Assembly (NCBI RefSeq): GCF_002860365.1
Contig: NZ_NMWT01000003.1
Coordinates: 152,047-216,046 of the forward strand
Direction of reading: 5' to 3'
From: Bifidobacterium parmae
GTDB lineage: Bacteria; Actinomycetota; Actinomycetes; Actinomycetales; Bifidobacteriaceae
DNA: 64,000 bases
The notes under the pieces were generated by a model that saw only the letters and a list, made by a program, of their open reading frames with translations, searched no databases and was not told the DNA's origin. The stretch's first letter is position 1; every line of letters starts with the position of its first letter. Of the stretch, positions 26,429-38,562 are shown piece after piece. Made by a program: the position numbers and the translations under genes.

Positions 26429-27217
26429 ATGGCTGACAAGGACGAGAAGAAGCCCAAGAAGAACAGCACGATCAAGCAGATCATCCAGATCTTCAAGTTC
26501 ACCTACAAGGACGACAAGCAGCTGCCGTGGCTGTGCGGCGGCGCGTTCGTCGCCCCGATCGTGCTGGCCGTGATCCTCGGCCTCGTGATGAAGTGGATGT
26601 GGCTCACCTGGATCCTCACCATCATCGCCGCCGTCATGCTCGGCATCCTGCTCGGCACGATGGTGCTCACCAACCGCGCGGACAAGGTCGGCTACAAGCA
26701 GCTGGAAGGCCGTCCGGGCGCGGCGGTCAGCGTGCTGAGCAACATGACGAAGGCCGGCTTCACCTTCCCGGAGCAGCCCGTGTGGGTGGACGCCCGCACC
26801 AAGGACGCCATCTGGCGCGGCACCGGCTACAACGGCATCTACCTGCTCGGCGAGGGCGGCCACGACCGTGTCAAGCGCCAGATGGACCGTCAGGAGCATG
26901 AGATCAAGGGCGTGACCGCCGGCTCCTCCATCCCCGTCTACCGCATCATCATGGGCGACGGCTCCAACGGCACCACGCGCCTCAGGGACCTGCGCAAGAC
27001 CATCACCCGCAAGAAGAGCTACGTGCCGACCAACCACTCCAACAAGCTCATGGCTTCGATCCACCCGCGCCGCCGCTTCATCCTCACCAAGGAGGAGCTG
27101 TCCATCCTCAACGACCGTCTGCGCACGCTGCAGGCGAAGCGCGGCTACGGTATCCCGAAGGGCGTCGACCCGAACCGCATGCAGAAGGTCAGCCGTCGCG
27201 CCATGCGCGGACGCTGA
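26429..27217 (+). CDS. DUF4191 membrane protein
   Basis: 262 residues. A Lys-rich N-terminus is followed by IIQIFKFTYKDDKQLPW, two adjacent membrane segments (GAFVAPIVLAVILGLVM, WLTWILTIIAAVMLGILLG) and a cytoplasmic half with PGAAVSVLSNM and a basic C-terminus (NRMQKVSRRAMRGR). This is the DUF4191 layout of actinobacteria, where the gene often lies just before glnA, as here. The function is unknown. A TAGAAT box precedes it, and GAGGGAAG lies just before the ATG. Confidence 0.88.
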   Translation: MADKDEKKPKKNSTIKQIIQIFKFTYKDDKQLPWLCGGAFVAPIVLAVILGLVMKWMWLTWILTIIAAVMLGILLGTMVLTNRADKVGYKQLEGRPGAAVSVLSNMTKAGFTFPEQPVWVDARTKDAIWRGTGYNGIYLLGEGGHDRVKRQMDRQEHEIKGVTAGSSIPVYRIIMGDGSNGTTRLRDLRKTITRKKSYVPTNHSNKLMASIHPRRRFILTKEELSILNDRLRTLQAKRGYGIPKGVDPNRMQKVSRRAMRGR

Positions 27218-27526
27218 CGGCGGCGCGCGTCGCTTCCCGAGCCCCAAGGCCCCGGTCACCGGTCGATCCGGCGATCGGGGCCTTCGCGTATCCCGATGAC
27301 CGCGGCCCCGTCGCATGCCGCCGGCCGCCCGTGGCCCGGCCGTCCGCGTTCCGGACAGGACGACGGCGCCCTCCTCTCCCCCGCATGCCCGGCGAACCGC
27401 GCCACCGCAACGGTCGCGACCATCCGTTACCGGTCACGAAACATTCTCGTAACCGAAGTTTCGAGCGCGTGAAACGCACGTTCCTATCCTTTAATCCTGT
27501 AAATCATTTCGATAAAAGGAGCGATC
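27218..27526. promoter_or_regulatory. Intergenic region upstream of glnA, with terminator hairpin
   Basis: 309 bp without a gene. Near its left end, AAGGCCCCG / CGGGGCCTT (27246-27283) is a terminator-like stem for the DUF4191 gene. The segment 27426-27475 holds GTTAC, GAAAC, N6, GTAAC, which loosely recalls actinobacterial GlnR sites, but the spacing fails for the first half-site. The stretch TATCCTTTAATCCTGTAAATC lies close to the glnA start and is the AT-rich promoter candidate. No small RNA was recognised. Confidence 0.5.
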
Positions 27527-28975
27527 GTGGCTGAGAACAAGATCTTCGCCCATACGCCGGAAGAGGCCGAAGCCCTCATCAACAAGGAAGGCGTCGAGTA
27601 CGTCTCCGTCCGTTTCACCGATCTGATCGGCGTGCAGCAGCACTTCACCGTTCCGGTCAGCGAGTTCCTGGACAACGCGTTCACCGACGGCATGCCGTTC
27701 GACGGCTCGTCCGTGCAGGGCTTCCAGGCCATCAACGAGTCCGACATGAAGCTGGTCCCGGATGTGACCACCGCCTTCATCGACCCGTTCCGCAAGCACA
27801 AGACCCTGGACGTCTCCTTCTCCATCGTCGACCCGCTGACCGATGAGCCGTACTCCCGCGACCCGCGTCAGGTCGCCGGCAAGGCCGAGGCCTACCTGAA
27901 GTCCACCGGCATCGCCGACACCGCGTCCTTCGCCCCGGAGGCCGAGTTCTTCATCTTCGACAAGGTCCGCTACGAGAACTCCGCCCAGCGCTCCTTCTAC
28001 GAGGTGGACTCCATCGAGGCCCCGTGGAACACCGGCGTCGACACCGAAGAGGACGGCACCCCGAACATCGGCTTCAAGAACCGCGTCAAGCGCGGCTACT
28101 TCCCGGTCCCGCCGATCGACCACAACCAGGACCTGCGCGACGACATGGTCGCCAACCTGCAGAAGGTCGGCCTGCAGCTCGAGCGTTCCCACCACGAGGT
28201 GGCGGGCGCCGGCCAGCAGGAGATCAACTACCGCTTCAACACGCTGCAGCACGCCGGCGACGACCTGATGAAGTACAAGTACGTCGTCCACGAGACCGCC
28301 GCCCTCGCCGGCAAGTCCGTGACCTTCATGCCGAAGCCGATCGCCGGCGACAACGGCACCGGCATGCACTGCCACCAGTCCCTGTGGAAGGACGGCAAGC
28401 CGCTGTTCTACGACGAGCAGGGCTACGGCGGCCTGTCCGACATCGCCCGCTGGTACATCGGCGGCCTCATCAAGCACTCCTCCGCGGTCGTCGCGTTCAC
28501 GAACCCGTCGCTGAACTCGTTCCACCGTCTGGTCCCGGGCTTCGAGGCCCCGGTCTCGCTGGTCTACTCGGCCCGCAACCGCTCCGCCGCCATCCGCATC
28601 CCGCTGGCCGGCACCTCCCCCGCCTCCAAGCGCATCGAGTTCCGCGCCCCGGATCCGTCCTGCAACCCGTTCCTGGCCTTCTCCGCCCAGATGATGGCCG
28701 GCCTCGACGGCATCCTGAACCACATCGAGCCGCCGGCTCCGGTCGACAAGGACCTCTACGAGCTGCCGCCGGAAGAGCACGCGAACATCAAGCAGGTGCC
28801 GAGCTCCCTCGGCGAGGCGCTCAACGCCCTTGAGGAGGACAACGACTTCCTCACCGCCGGCGACGTGTTCACCCCGGACCTCATCGAGACCTGGATCGAG
28901 CTGAAGCGCGACGAGATCGACCAGGCCCGCCTGGCCCCGACCCCGCTCGAGTACGAGCTCTACTACCACATCTGA
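27527..28975 (+). CDS. glnA: Glutamine synthetase type I (beta-like, adenylylatable)
   Basis: 482 residues; makes glutamine from glutamate, ammonia and ATP as a dodecamer. Features: the beta-grasp N-terminus with [19 protein letters not shown] metal ligands; [47 protein letters not shown] carries the tyrosine that is adenylylated in GSI-beta enzymes. The start is GTG with AAAAGGA upstream. A strong terminator follows. A second, different GSI gene lies near 55 kb. Confidence 0.96.
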   Translation: MAENKIFAHTPEEAEALINKEGVEYVSVRFTDLIGVQQHFTVPVSEFLDNAFTDGMPFDGSSVQGFQAINESDMKLVPDVTTAFIDPFRKHKTLDVSFSIVDPLTDEPYSRDPRQVAGKAEAYLKSTGIADTASFAPEAEFFIFDKVRYENSAQRSFYEVDSIEAPWNTGVDTEEDGTPNIGFKNRVKRGYFPVPPIDHNQDLRDDMVANLQKVGLQLERSHHEVAGAGQQEINYRFNTLQHAGDDLMKYKYVVHETAALAGKSVTFMPKPIAGDNGTGMHCHQSLWKDGKPLFYDEQGYGGLSDIARWYIGGLIKHSSAVVAFTNPSLNSFHRLVPGFEAPVSLVYSARNRSAAIRIPLAGTSPASKRIEFRAPDPSCNPFLAFSAQMMAGLDGILNHIEPPAPVDKDLYELPPEEHANIKQVPSSLGEALNALEEDNDFLTAGDVFTPDLIETWIELKRDEIDQARLAPTPLEYELYYHI

Positions 28976-29000
28976 GTTCCACTCGGAAACCGTGGTTTTC

Positions 29001-29043
29001 GGAAAGCCCCGCAAAGGATGCAAACGCCTTCGCGGGGCTTTCC
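29001..29043 (+). terminator. Terminator of glnA
   Basis: Stem GGAAAGCCCCGC / GCGGGGCTTTCC, 12 perfect base pairs with a 19-base loop, beginning 25 bp after the stop codon. Confidence 0.8.
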
Positions 29044-29253
29044 CGTATCCATGCATGCCGTCATCCGCGCATGCCGTTCACATCCCGTTCGCCGGAATAT
29101 ACGTCCGGATATATGGGTGTACGTCGTTTTCGGCGGTACGATGGAGATGTACACGACCCGTGAGACGCATGGTGGCGTGTCAACGGGCACATGCCGGCTC
29201 CGCGGTCCGATACGAGGACGACGGACCGGAACCAAGCAGAAGGGAAATGACAG

Positions 29254-29784
29254 ATGACCGACAACAACCAGGCTCCCCAGCCGCAAGCACCCTACGGACA
29301 ACCTGAGTACGGCGCGCCCGCCCCGCAGACGCCGCAGTACGGAACCCCCGCCCCGGCACCCCAGTACGGCGCCCCCGCGTACGGCCAGCCAGCGCCGGCG
29401 GGCTACGGCGCGCCCCAGCAGAACCCGTACGCGCAGCCGGCCCCCGGCTACGGCGCCCCCCAGCAGCCCGCATACGGCCAGCCCGCTCCCGGCTACGGCT
29501 ACGGCGCGCCCCAGCAGTCGCCGTACGCGCAGCCGGCCCCCGGCTACGGCTACGGCGCCCCGGTCGACGACAAGGGCTCGTTCGGCTGGGCCGTGCTCGG
29601 CTTCTTCTTCCCGCTCATCGGCCTCATCCTGTTCCTCGTGTGGAAGGACTCCAAGCCGGGCGACGCGAAGATGGCCGGCATGGGTGCGCTCGTCTCCGTG
29701 ATCGCCAGCGTGGCCCTGTGGCTGCTGTTCATCATCATCGGCATCATCGCCGCCGCGGCCTCCAGTTTCGCCGTGCTGCTGTGA
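29254..29784 (+). CDS. Pro/Tyr/Gln-rich repeat protein with two membrane segments
   Basis: 176 residues. The first 105 are low-complexity with repeated YGAPAPQ, GYGAPQQ and PYAQPAPGYG units. Then comes FGWAVLGFFFPLIGLILFLVW, a short polar loop KDSKPGDAKMAGMGA, and a second segment ALWLLFIIIGIIAAAAS. The loop sequence is common in small membrane proteins of Gram-positives. GAAGGGAA lies before the ATG. The function is unknown; the tyrosine-proline repeats could be a self-associating region. It resembles the 8.3-kb protein in design. Confidence 0.75.
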   Translation: MTDNNQAPQPQAPYGQPEYGAPAPQTPQYGTPAPAPQYGAPAYGQPAPAGYGAPQQNPYAQPAPGYGAPQQPAYGQPAPGYGYGAPQQSPYAQPAPGYGYGAPVDDKGSFGWAVLGFFFPLIGLILFLVWKDSKPGDAKMAGMGALVSVIASVALWLLFIIIGIIAAAASSFAVLL

Positions 29785-29818
29785 CGCACTGATACGATCC
29801 ATCCGCCAACCGACGCGT

Positions 29819-29866
29819 CGTGGGTGTGGGATGGTCCCCGAAGCGGGGGACCATCCCACACCCACG
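29819..29866. terminator. Long perfect hairpin (bidirectional terminator-like)
   Basis: 21-bp perfect arms (CGTGGGTGTGGGATGG... and its complement) around a 6-base loop. It lies between the repeat protein and the CDF transporter. There is no U-run of note. Confidence 0.7.
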
Positions 29867-29956
29867 TTCCATATCACGGCATGTCCGCCATGGTGCGGGG
29901 CGCGCACCATCACGGCCACGGCGCGGCTACAATCGCTTCCGGAAGAGAGGATAACC

Positions 29957-33720
<3,764 letters not shown>

Positions 33721-33806
33721 CTCTGGCATGGCGGGCGTTCGCACGCTAGGCTGGTACGCGGCATACGCGATATGAACAACCGATCGGCGACGAAGAGGAG
33801 GACGCG

Positions 33807-34940
33807 TTGACGGACAGCAGGCACATCGAGGCGGCGATCTACGAGAGGCTGAGCAAGGTCATCGACCCGGAACTCGGGCGTTCCGTCACCGATCTGGGCA
33901 TGATCGCGGCGATCGACGCGACGCCCGCCGCCGGACGGGACGGCGGCGACGGCGCGCGCGACGCCTATGACGTGACCGTGCACGTCGAACTCACCGTGCC
34001 CGGCTGCCCGCTGAGCGAGACCATCACGAACCAGATCAACGGCGCGGTCGCCTCCTACCCGGACGCGGATCTCACGCCGCGCATCGAGGTCGGTTCGATG
34101 AGCCGCGACAAGCTCGACGACCTCGTCGCCGGGCTCAAGGCGGAACGCAAGCAGAACCCGTTCAACAAGCCGGGCGTCAAGACGCGCATCTTCGCGATCG
34201 CCTCCGGCAAGGGCGGCGTCGGCAAGTCGTCGGTCACCGCGAACCTGGCCGCCACGTTCGCCGCGCTCGGCTACGACACGGCCGCCATCGACGCGGACAT
34301 CTACGGCTTCTCCCTGCCGCGCCTGTTCGGCGTGCACACGCAGCCCACGAACCTCAACGGCATGCTGATGCCCGTGACCGCGTGGGGCGTCAAACTCATC
34401 TCGATCGGCATGTTCGCCGGCGCGGACCGCGCGATCCTGTGGCGCGGTCCGAGGCTCCAGCGTTCGCTCGAACAGTTCCTGTCCGACGTGTGGTGGGGCG
34501 AGCCGGACGTGCTGCTGCTCGACCTCGCGCCCGGCACCGGCGACATGGCGATCTCGGTGGCGCAGGCGCTGCCCAACGCGGAGCTCGTGGTCGTGACCAC
34601 GCCCCAGCCGAGCGCGTCCGACGTGGCCGTGCGCTCCGGGCTCGTCGCATTGCAGGTGCCGATGAAGGTGCGCGGCGTCGTGGAGAACATGAGCTACTAC
34701 GAGCACAAGGGCGAGAAGCTGGAGATCTTCGGCCGCGGCGGCGGCGAGCGCGTGAGTTCGCAATTGTCCGAGGCGCTCGGCTACGACGTGCCGCTGATGG
34801 CGCAATTGCCGCTCGAGCCGGAGCTGCGCGAGACCGGCGAGGCGGGCCGCCCGGCCGTGCTGGACGCGGACGGCGCGTTGAGGACCGATGGCGTCGGCGC
34901 CGAATTCAAGGCGCTGGCCGAACGGCTGATGGCGGCGTAG
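33807..34940 (+). CDS. Mrp/ApbC-family P-loop Fe-S carrier-like ATPase
   Basis: 377 residues. The N-terminal MIP18/DUF59 domain (DPELGRSVTDLGMI) is followed by a deviant Walker A IASGKGGVGKSSVTANLA and LLDLAPGTGDMAIS, the Mrp signature. Family members carry and transfer iron-sulfur clusters, or at least load ATP-dependently. The CxxC pair of proteobacterial ApbC is absent here (the region reads ENMSYYEHKGEKLEIFG), a state seen in other actinobacterial Mrp proteins as far as I recall. The start is TTG with GAGGAGG seven bases upstream. Confidence 0.92.
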   Translation: MTDSRHIEAAIYERLSKVIDPELGRSVTDLGMIAAIDATPAAGRDGGDGARDAYDVTVHVELTVPGCPLSETITNQINGAVASYPDADLTPRIEVGSMSRDKLDDLVAGLKAERKQNPFNKPGVKTRIFAIASGKGGVGKSSVTANLAATFAALGYDTAAIDADIYGFSLPRLFGVHTQPTNLNGMLMPVTAWGVKLISIGMFAGADRAILWRGPRLQRSLEQFLSDVWWGEPDVLLLDLAPGTGDMAISVAQALPNAELVVVTTPQPSASDVAVRSGLVALQVPMKVRGVVENMSYYEHKGEKLEIFGRGGGERVSSQLSEALGYDVPLMAQLPLEPELRETGEAGRPAVLDADGALRTDGVGAEFKALAERLMAA

Positions 34941-34969
34941 GTTCCCGCGCGGGCTCCCACAGAGGTTCC

Positions 34970-35010
34970 CGGGGTGGTGGTTTCGCACCGGACGCGAAAC
35001 CACCACCCCG
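34970..35010. terminator. Bidirectional terminator hairpin
   Basis: CGGGGTGGTGGTTTCGC pairs perfectly with its complement around a 7-base loop. It sits between the convergent mrp and TPR-protein genes and can serve both. Confidence 0.75.
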
Positions 35011-35020
35011 CCCTGTTCCC

Positions 35021-38000
35021 TCACCCGTTGAGCGAGCGGATGAATTGCGCCTGCACCACGTCGATGCCGTTGGTCTCGTCGTCGTTCATGCGCGCGGACG
35101 CGACGGACAGCGTGCGCGCGGGCACGAACAGCCCCTCGTCCACGGTGACGCGCGCCGCGTCGCGCACGATGCCCGCCACCTCGGTGTGCGGCCAGACGGG
35201 CAGGTCGTGGGCGGCGAGCACGTGTGCCGCGTCGTCCACGCTTTCCGGCACGCGGATGCACTGCGAGTCGGCGCGCGCGACGAGCTCCTGCAGTTCGCCT
35301 TCCAGCGAGCCGATCTGGCCGGGCGCGATGTGGTCGCTCATCAGGTAGGCGGCCACGGCCGTCTCGAAACGGTCCTGCATCCATTCCGCGTAGGCGAGAC
35401 GGTAGTAGGCGAACGCGGCGTCGTCGCGGTCGAGGGCGACGTTGAGCGCGTTGAGGCATGCGGCGCGCGCCGAATCCCAGTCCTCGCTGCGCGCCAGCTG
35501 CACGGCGAGCTTCAGATGCGTGAGCGGGTAGGCGGGCGCGTAGGAGACCATCGTGTTGAGATGCTTGAGCGACGCCTTCGCGCCCTTGATCTGGGCGAGC
35601 ACGTCGGCGAGCTCCATGTGCGCGTAGAACAGGTTGTCGGGGATGAGCACGGTGCGCTCCCCCTGTGTGGCGAACAGCCGGTTGTAGATGACGCGTTCCG
35701 CATACGAGTTGAAGTAGCGGGGCACGCCGCCGCCGTTCGCGTAGAGCGCGTCGAGCCGGCCGATCGCCGCCTCCGCGGTGTCGAGCGCCTGGTCCACCTG
35801 TCCGCCGAACAGCAGGTCGCGCGCCTTGAGCCGCTCCTTGTCGAGCTCGTCGGCCAGGGCAATCGTGACGGGCGGGGTGTCGCGTCCGTCGATGAGCGCG
35901 CTGGTCACGTTCGGCGCCTGTTCGGCGAGTTCCGGATCGCCGATCATGTCGATGATGCGCATCGCCTCCCGCGCCTTCGCGACGGACGGCATCGTCTCGT
36001 CGGAGGCGAGACGATGGAAGTCGGATTCGGCGCGCTGCAGCAGGTCGACGCGTTGGATTGACAGTCCGACCGCGTCCGGCGTGCCGAGCACGCGCGCCGC
36101 GGCGGGCGTGAACGCATGGTCGGAGGATTCGGGCTGCTCCTGCGAGCCGGCGGGCGCGAACCGCTGGTCGCGCAGGTCGAATCCGGCGTCGACGGGTTTG
36201 AGAGCGCCGTCGCCGTCCACGTCCATGACCGCGTCGAACATGCGGTACGTGTCCATCGGATGGTCGAGCGCGTCCTCGTCGATGCGGGTGAGGAACGCGT
36301 CGCGCGTGAACGTGACGGTGGCGAGGTTGCGCACGGTCGGATTGCGTTTGAGCACGCTCATCGGATCGGCGTCATCGGCGTCGCCGTCATCGCCGTCGCC
36401 CGCGGCATCCGCGTCGTCGCCGCCGTCCGTCGAGGCGATGCCGAACGTGTCGCCGGATGCGGCGTCGTTCGCGTCGTCGCCGGGCATCGCGAACGCGGTC
36501 TCGTCGATGTCGACGCCCTGCATGAGGTCCTCGAACCGGCGTTCGATGCTGTCGTCGCCGTCCGTCGCCGTTCCCTCGTCGCCGGACGGCTGCGCGTCCG
36601 CGCCCGTCTGCGTGGGATCGGCGACCGGACGCACCGGCGTGTGCGTCGGATCGCCGTGGAAGTCGCCGTCCTTCGGCTCGGCCTTGCCGCGCACCGCGCC
36701 CATGCCGCCGGTGTGCATGCGTTCGAACGCGCTCAACGCCTCGCTCATCATCGTCTCGATGGCGGAATCCTGTTCGGCGACGGCCTCCTCCAGGCCGAGC
36801 GAGTCGACGTGCAGCGACACCTCGCGCACCCGGTCGCTCGCGGCGAAGCTCATCGCCGCCATGATCAGGCCGACGCGCAGGTTGTAGGCGGCGCTCATCT
36901 CGGCGCGTTCGCCTTCGCTCAACGACACCCACCGGCGCTCGGTCTCGTCGTAGCGGGTGGCGGGCATCATCGACACGCCCGCCGTGGTGAACCCGACCGC
37001 CACGCGTCCCGCCGCGAGGTTCGAGCGGAGCTCCACGTCGAACCGGTAGGGCAGTCGCAGCCGGCGCACGAGCAGCGCCATGCTCTGCCGGTACACCCAT
37101 TCGGAACCGGTGTCGCCGCGTTCGCCCACATGCTCGCCGAGATGACGCGCGATGCGGTGCGCCTCGCGGATCAGCGAGCGCATCGCGTTGTGGTCGCCCT
37201 GCCGGTCCATGCGCGCGTCGCGTCCCGCGGCCGCGCCGTCGACGGCGTTGCGCGCGCCGGCCGCCGTGTCCGCGTCGCCGTCCGCGCCGTCGCCGTCGTC
37301 CGCGCCGAGCGCGATCAGCGCCGGATCGTCGAGCAGTTTCAGGTCGATGGTGGCGGCCTGGGCGCGCGTCACCGTCTCCTCGGTGGGTTCCAGGCCGAGA
37401 CGCGCGTTGCGTTCCAGCCATACGCTCACCGACGCGAACCGGTTGAGGTTGCCTTCGATGGCGAGCGCGCGCAGCGCCGGAGCGAGCGACAGGGACGAAT
37501 CCCAGGTGAAGAAGTAGGAGCCGGAGTAGCTGGACGTGTACAGGTGCAACGGTTCGGCGCCGTGCACGGCCTCGAGCCCGGGCGCCTCGTCGAGCGCGCC
37601 CGCCTCGTGCATGAGTTCGGCGAAGTGGTCTTCGAGCCCGGAGACGCGCATGCCGTGCGCGCGCACTTCGAGCATGTCGCGCACGGACCGGCGGATCGCG
37701 CCCATCGGCGCCTCGCGGTTGAGCCGGCGGAAGATGTTGCCCGCGCCGAATCCGACGAGCGCGCCGCGCATCTGCGGCAGCATGTAGCCGGCGAAGAACG
37801 CGATGGCGACGGCGTCGCGGTATTCGAGGCCCTCGCGCATGTCGCGGCGCAGCGGGTAGCGCATCTGTTCGAGCGTGTAGGTGCCGCTTTCGCGGTCGCG
37901 GCGCCATGCGGCGAGCCAGGTCATGCGGCCCGTGTCGTCGCGGCCGACGACGCCGCCGCCCACACGGTCGCGGCGCGGCTCGCGGGAGAGCATGAACCGC

Positions 38001-38485
38001 GGTTCCATGTTCTGCACGTCCATGCCGATCTCGGTGCCCACGTACACGCGGCCCTTGCCGTCCGCGTAGGCGATCTGCGAGAAGTGGTCGCGGTCGGCGA
38101 ACACGCCGAGCGAGAAGCCCGCGCCCGCTCCCGGATTGGCCGCCCCTCCCCTGGCCGGCAGCTGCGCCCAGCCGAGCGTGAGCCTGCCGGGCACGTCGTC
38201 GAAGTCGAGCAGACGGCGTTTGACGAGCGGGCCGAGACGACGCGAATGGCTGGCGAGCTCCCGCGCCACGTCCATTTCGACCTTGGTGCCGGACGATTCC
38301 CGTGCGAATCCCGCGGCGGCCGTCTCCTGCGCCGCCTTGTCGATGGTCGCGCCGAACGGGTCGACCGATTCGAACGCCCCGCGTCCGGAACGCGTCAGCC
38401 GTTCCGCAAGCCCCCGTACCCGCCCCATCGCGGCCTTCCATGGATCCGAGGGGCGTTCGTGGCGGTGTGACTTGCGTACTGACAT
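35021..38485 (-). CDS. Large conserved-looking protein with C-terminal TPR-like helices, unknown function
   Basis: 1154 residues with no signal peptide or membrane segment. Residues about 60-480 are a mixed alpha/beta region with aromatic-rich stretches (YTSSYSGSYFFTWDSSLSLAPAL). Residues about 600-730 are a long acidic, Asp/Gly-rich, probably disordered linker. Residues about 840-1115 are alpha-helical with TPR-like spacing (DNLFYAHMELADVLAQIKGAKASLKHL, AYPLTHLKLAVQLARSEDWDSARAACLNAL, FAYYRLAYAEWMQDRFETAVAAYL). I do not recognise a catalytic motif. GAGG sits directly against the ATG. It is a single gene, divergent from the GT-C-like gene. It is probably a scaffold; no function is proposed. 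Confidence 0.8.
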   Translation of the reverse strand: MSVRKSHRHERPSDPWKAAMGRVRGLAERLTRSGRGAFESVDPFGATIDKAAQETAAAGFARESSGTKVEMDVARELASHSRRLGPLVKRRLLDFDDVPGRLTLGWAQLPARGGAANPGAGAGFSLGVFADRDHFSQIAYADGKGRVYVGTEIGMDVQNMEPRFMLSREPRRDRVGGGVVGRDDTGRMTWLAAWRRDRESGTYTLEQMRYPLRRDMREGLEYRDAVAIAFFAGYMLPQMRGALVGFGAGNIFRRLNREAPMGAIRRSVRDMLEVRAHGMRVSGLEDHFAELMHEAGALDEAPGLEAVHGAEPLHLYTSSYSGSYFFTWDSSLSLAPALRALAIEGNLNRFASVSVWLERNARLGLEPTEETVTRAQAATIDLKLLDDPALIALGADDGDGADGDADTAAGARNAVDGAAAGRDARMDRQGDHNAMRSLIREAHRIARHLGEHVGERGDTGSEWVYRQSMALLVRRLRLPYRFDVELRSNLAAGRVAVGFTTAGVSMMPATRYDETERRWVSLSEGERAEMSAAYNLRVGLIMAAMSFAASDRVREVSLHVDSLGLEEAVAEQDSAIETMMSEALSAFERMHTGGMGAVRGKAEPKDGDFHGDPTHTPVRPVADPTQTGADAQPSGDEGTATDGDDSIERRFEDLMQGVDIDETAFAMPGDDANDAASGDTFGIASTDGGDDADAAGDGDDGDADDADPMSVLKRNPTVRNLATVTFTRDAFLTRIDEDALDHPMDTYRMFDAVMDVDGDGALKPVDAGFDLRDQRFAPAGSQEQPESSDHAFTPAAARVLGTPDAVGLSIQRVDLLQRAESDFHRLASDETMPSVAKAREAMRIIDMIGDPELAEQAPNVTSALIDGRDTPPVTIALADELDKERLKARDLLFGGQVDQALDTAEAAIGRLDALYANGGGVPRYFNSYAERVIYNRLFATQGERTVLIPDNLFYAHMELADVLAQIKGAKASLKHLNTMVSYAPAYPLTHLKLAVQLARSEDWDSARAACLNALNVALDRDDAAFAYYRLAYAEWMQDRFETAVAAYLMSDHIAPGQIGSLEGELQELVARADSQCIRVPESVDDAAHVLAAHDLPVWPHTEVAGIVRDAARVTVDEGLFVPARTLSVASARMNDDETNGIDVVQAQFIRSLNG

Positions 38486-38550
38486 GCCTCACATTGTTCC
38501 AACGCAACCCGACATGGAGGCGGTCGTGAAGCCCTGAGAATAACTGACTA

Positions 38551-38556
38551 TAGAAT
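38551..38556 (+). promoter_or_regulatory. -10 box of a probable leaderless transcript
   Basis: TAGAAT within TATAGAAT, 6 bp before the GTG start; no Shine-Dalgarno sequence fits in between. Confidence 0.5.
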
Positions 38557-38562
38557 GGTCGG

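Noticed and set aside
27426-27475. GlnR-type binding sites before glnA
   Set aside because: GTTAC, GAAAC and GTAAC are present and one interval is the expected six bases, but the first interval is off by one and the last half-site does not match. Mentioned only as a possibility in the intergenic entry.
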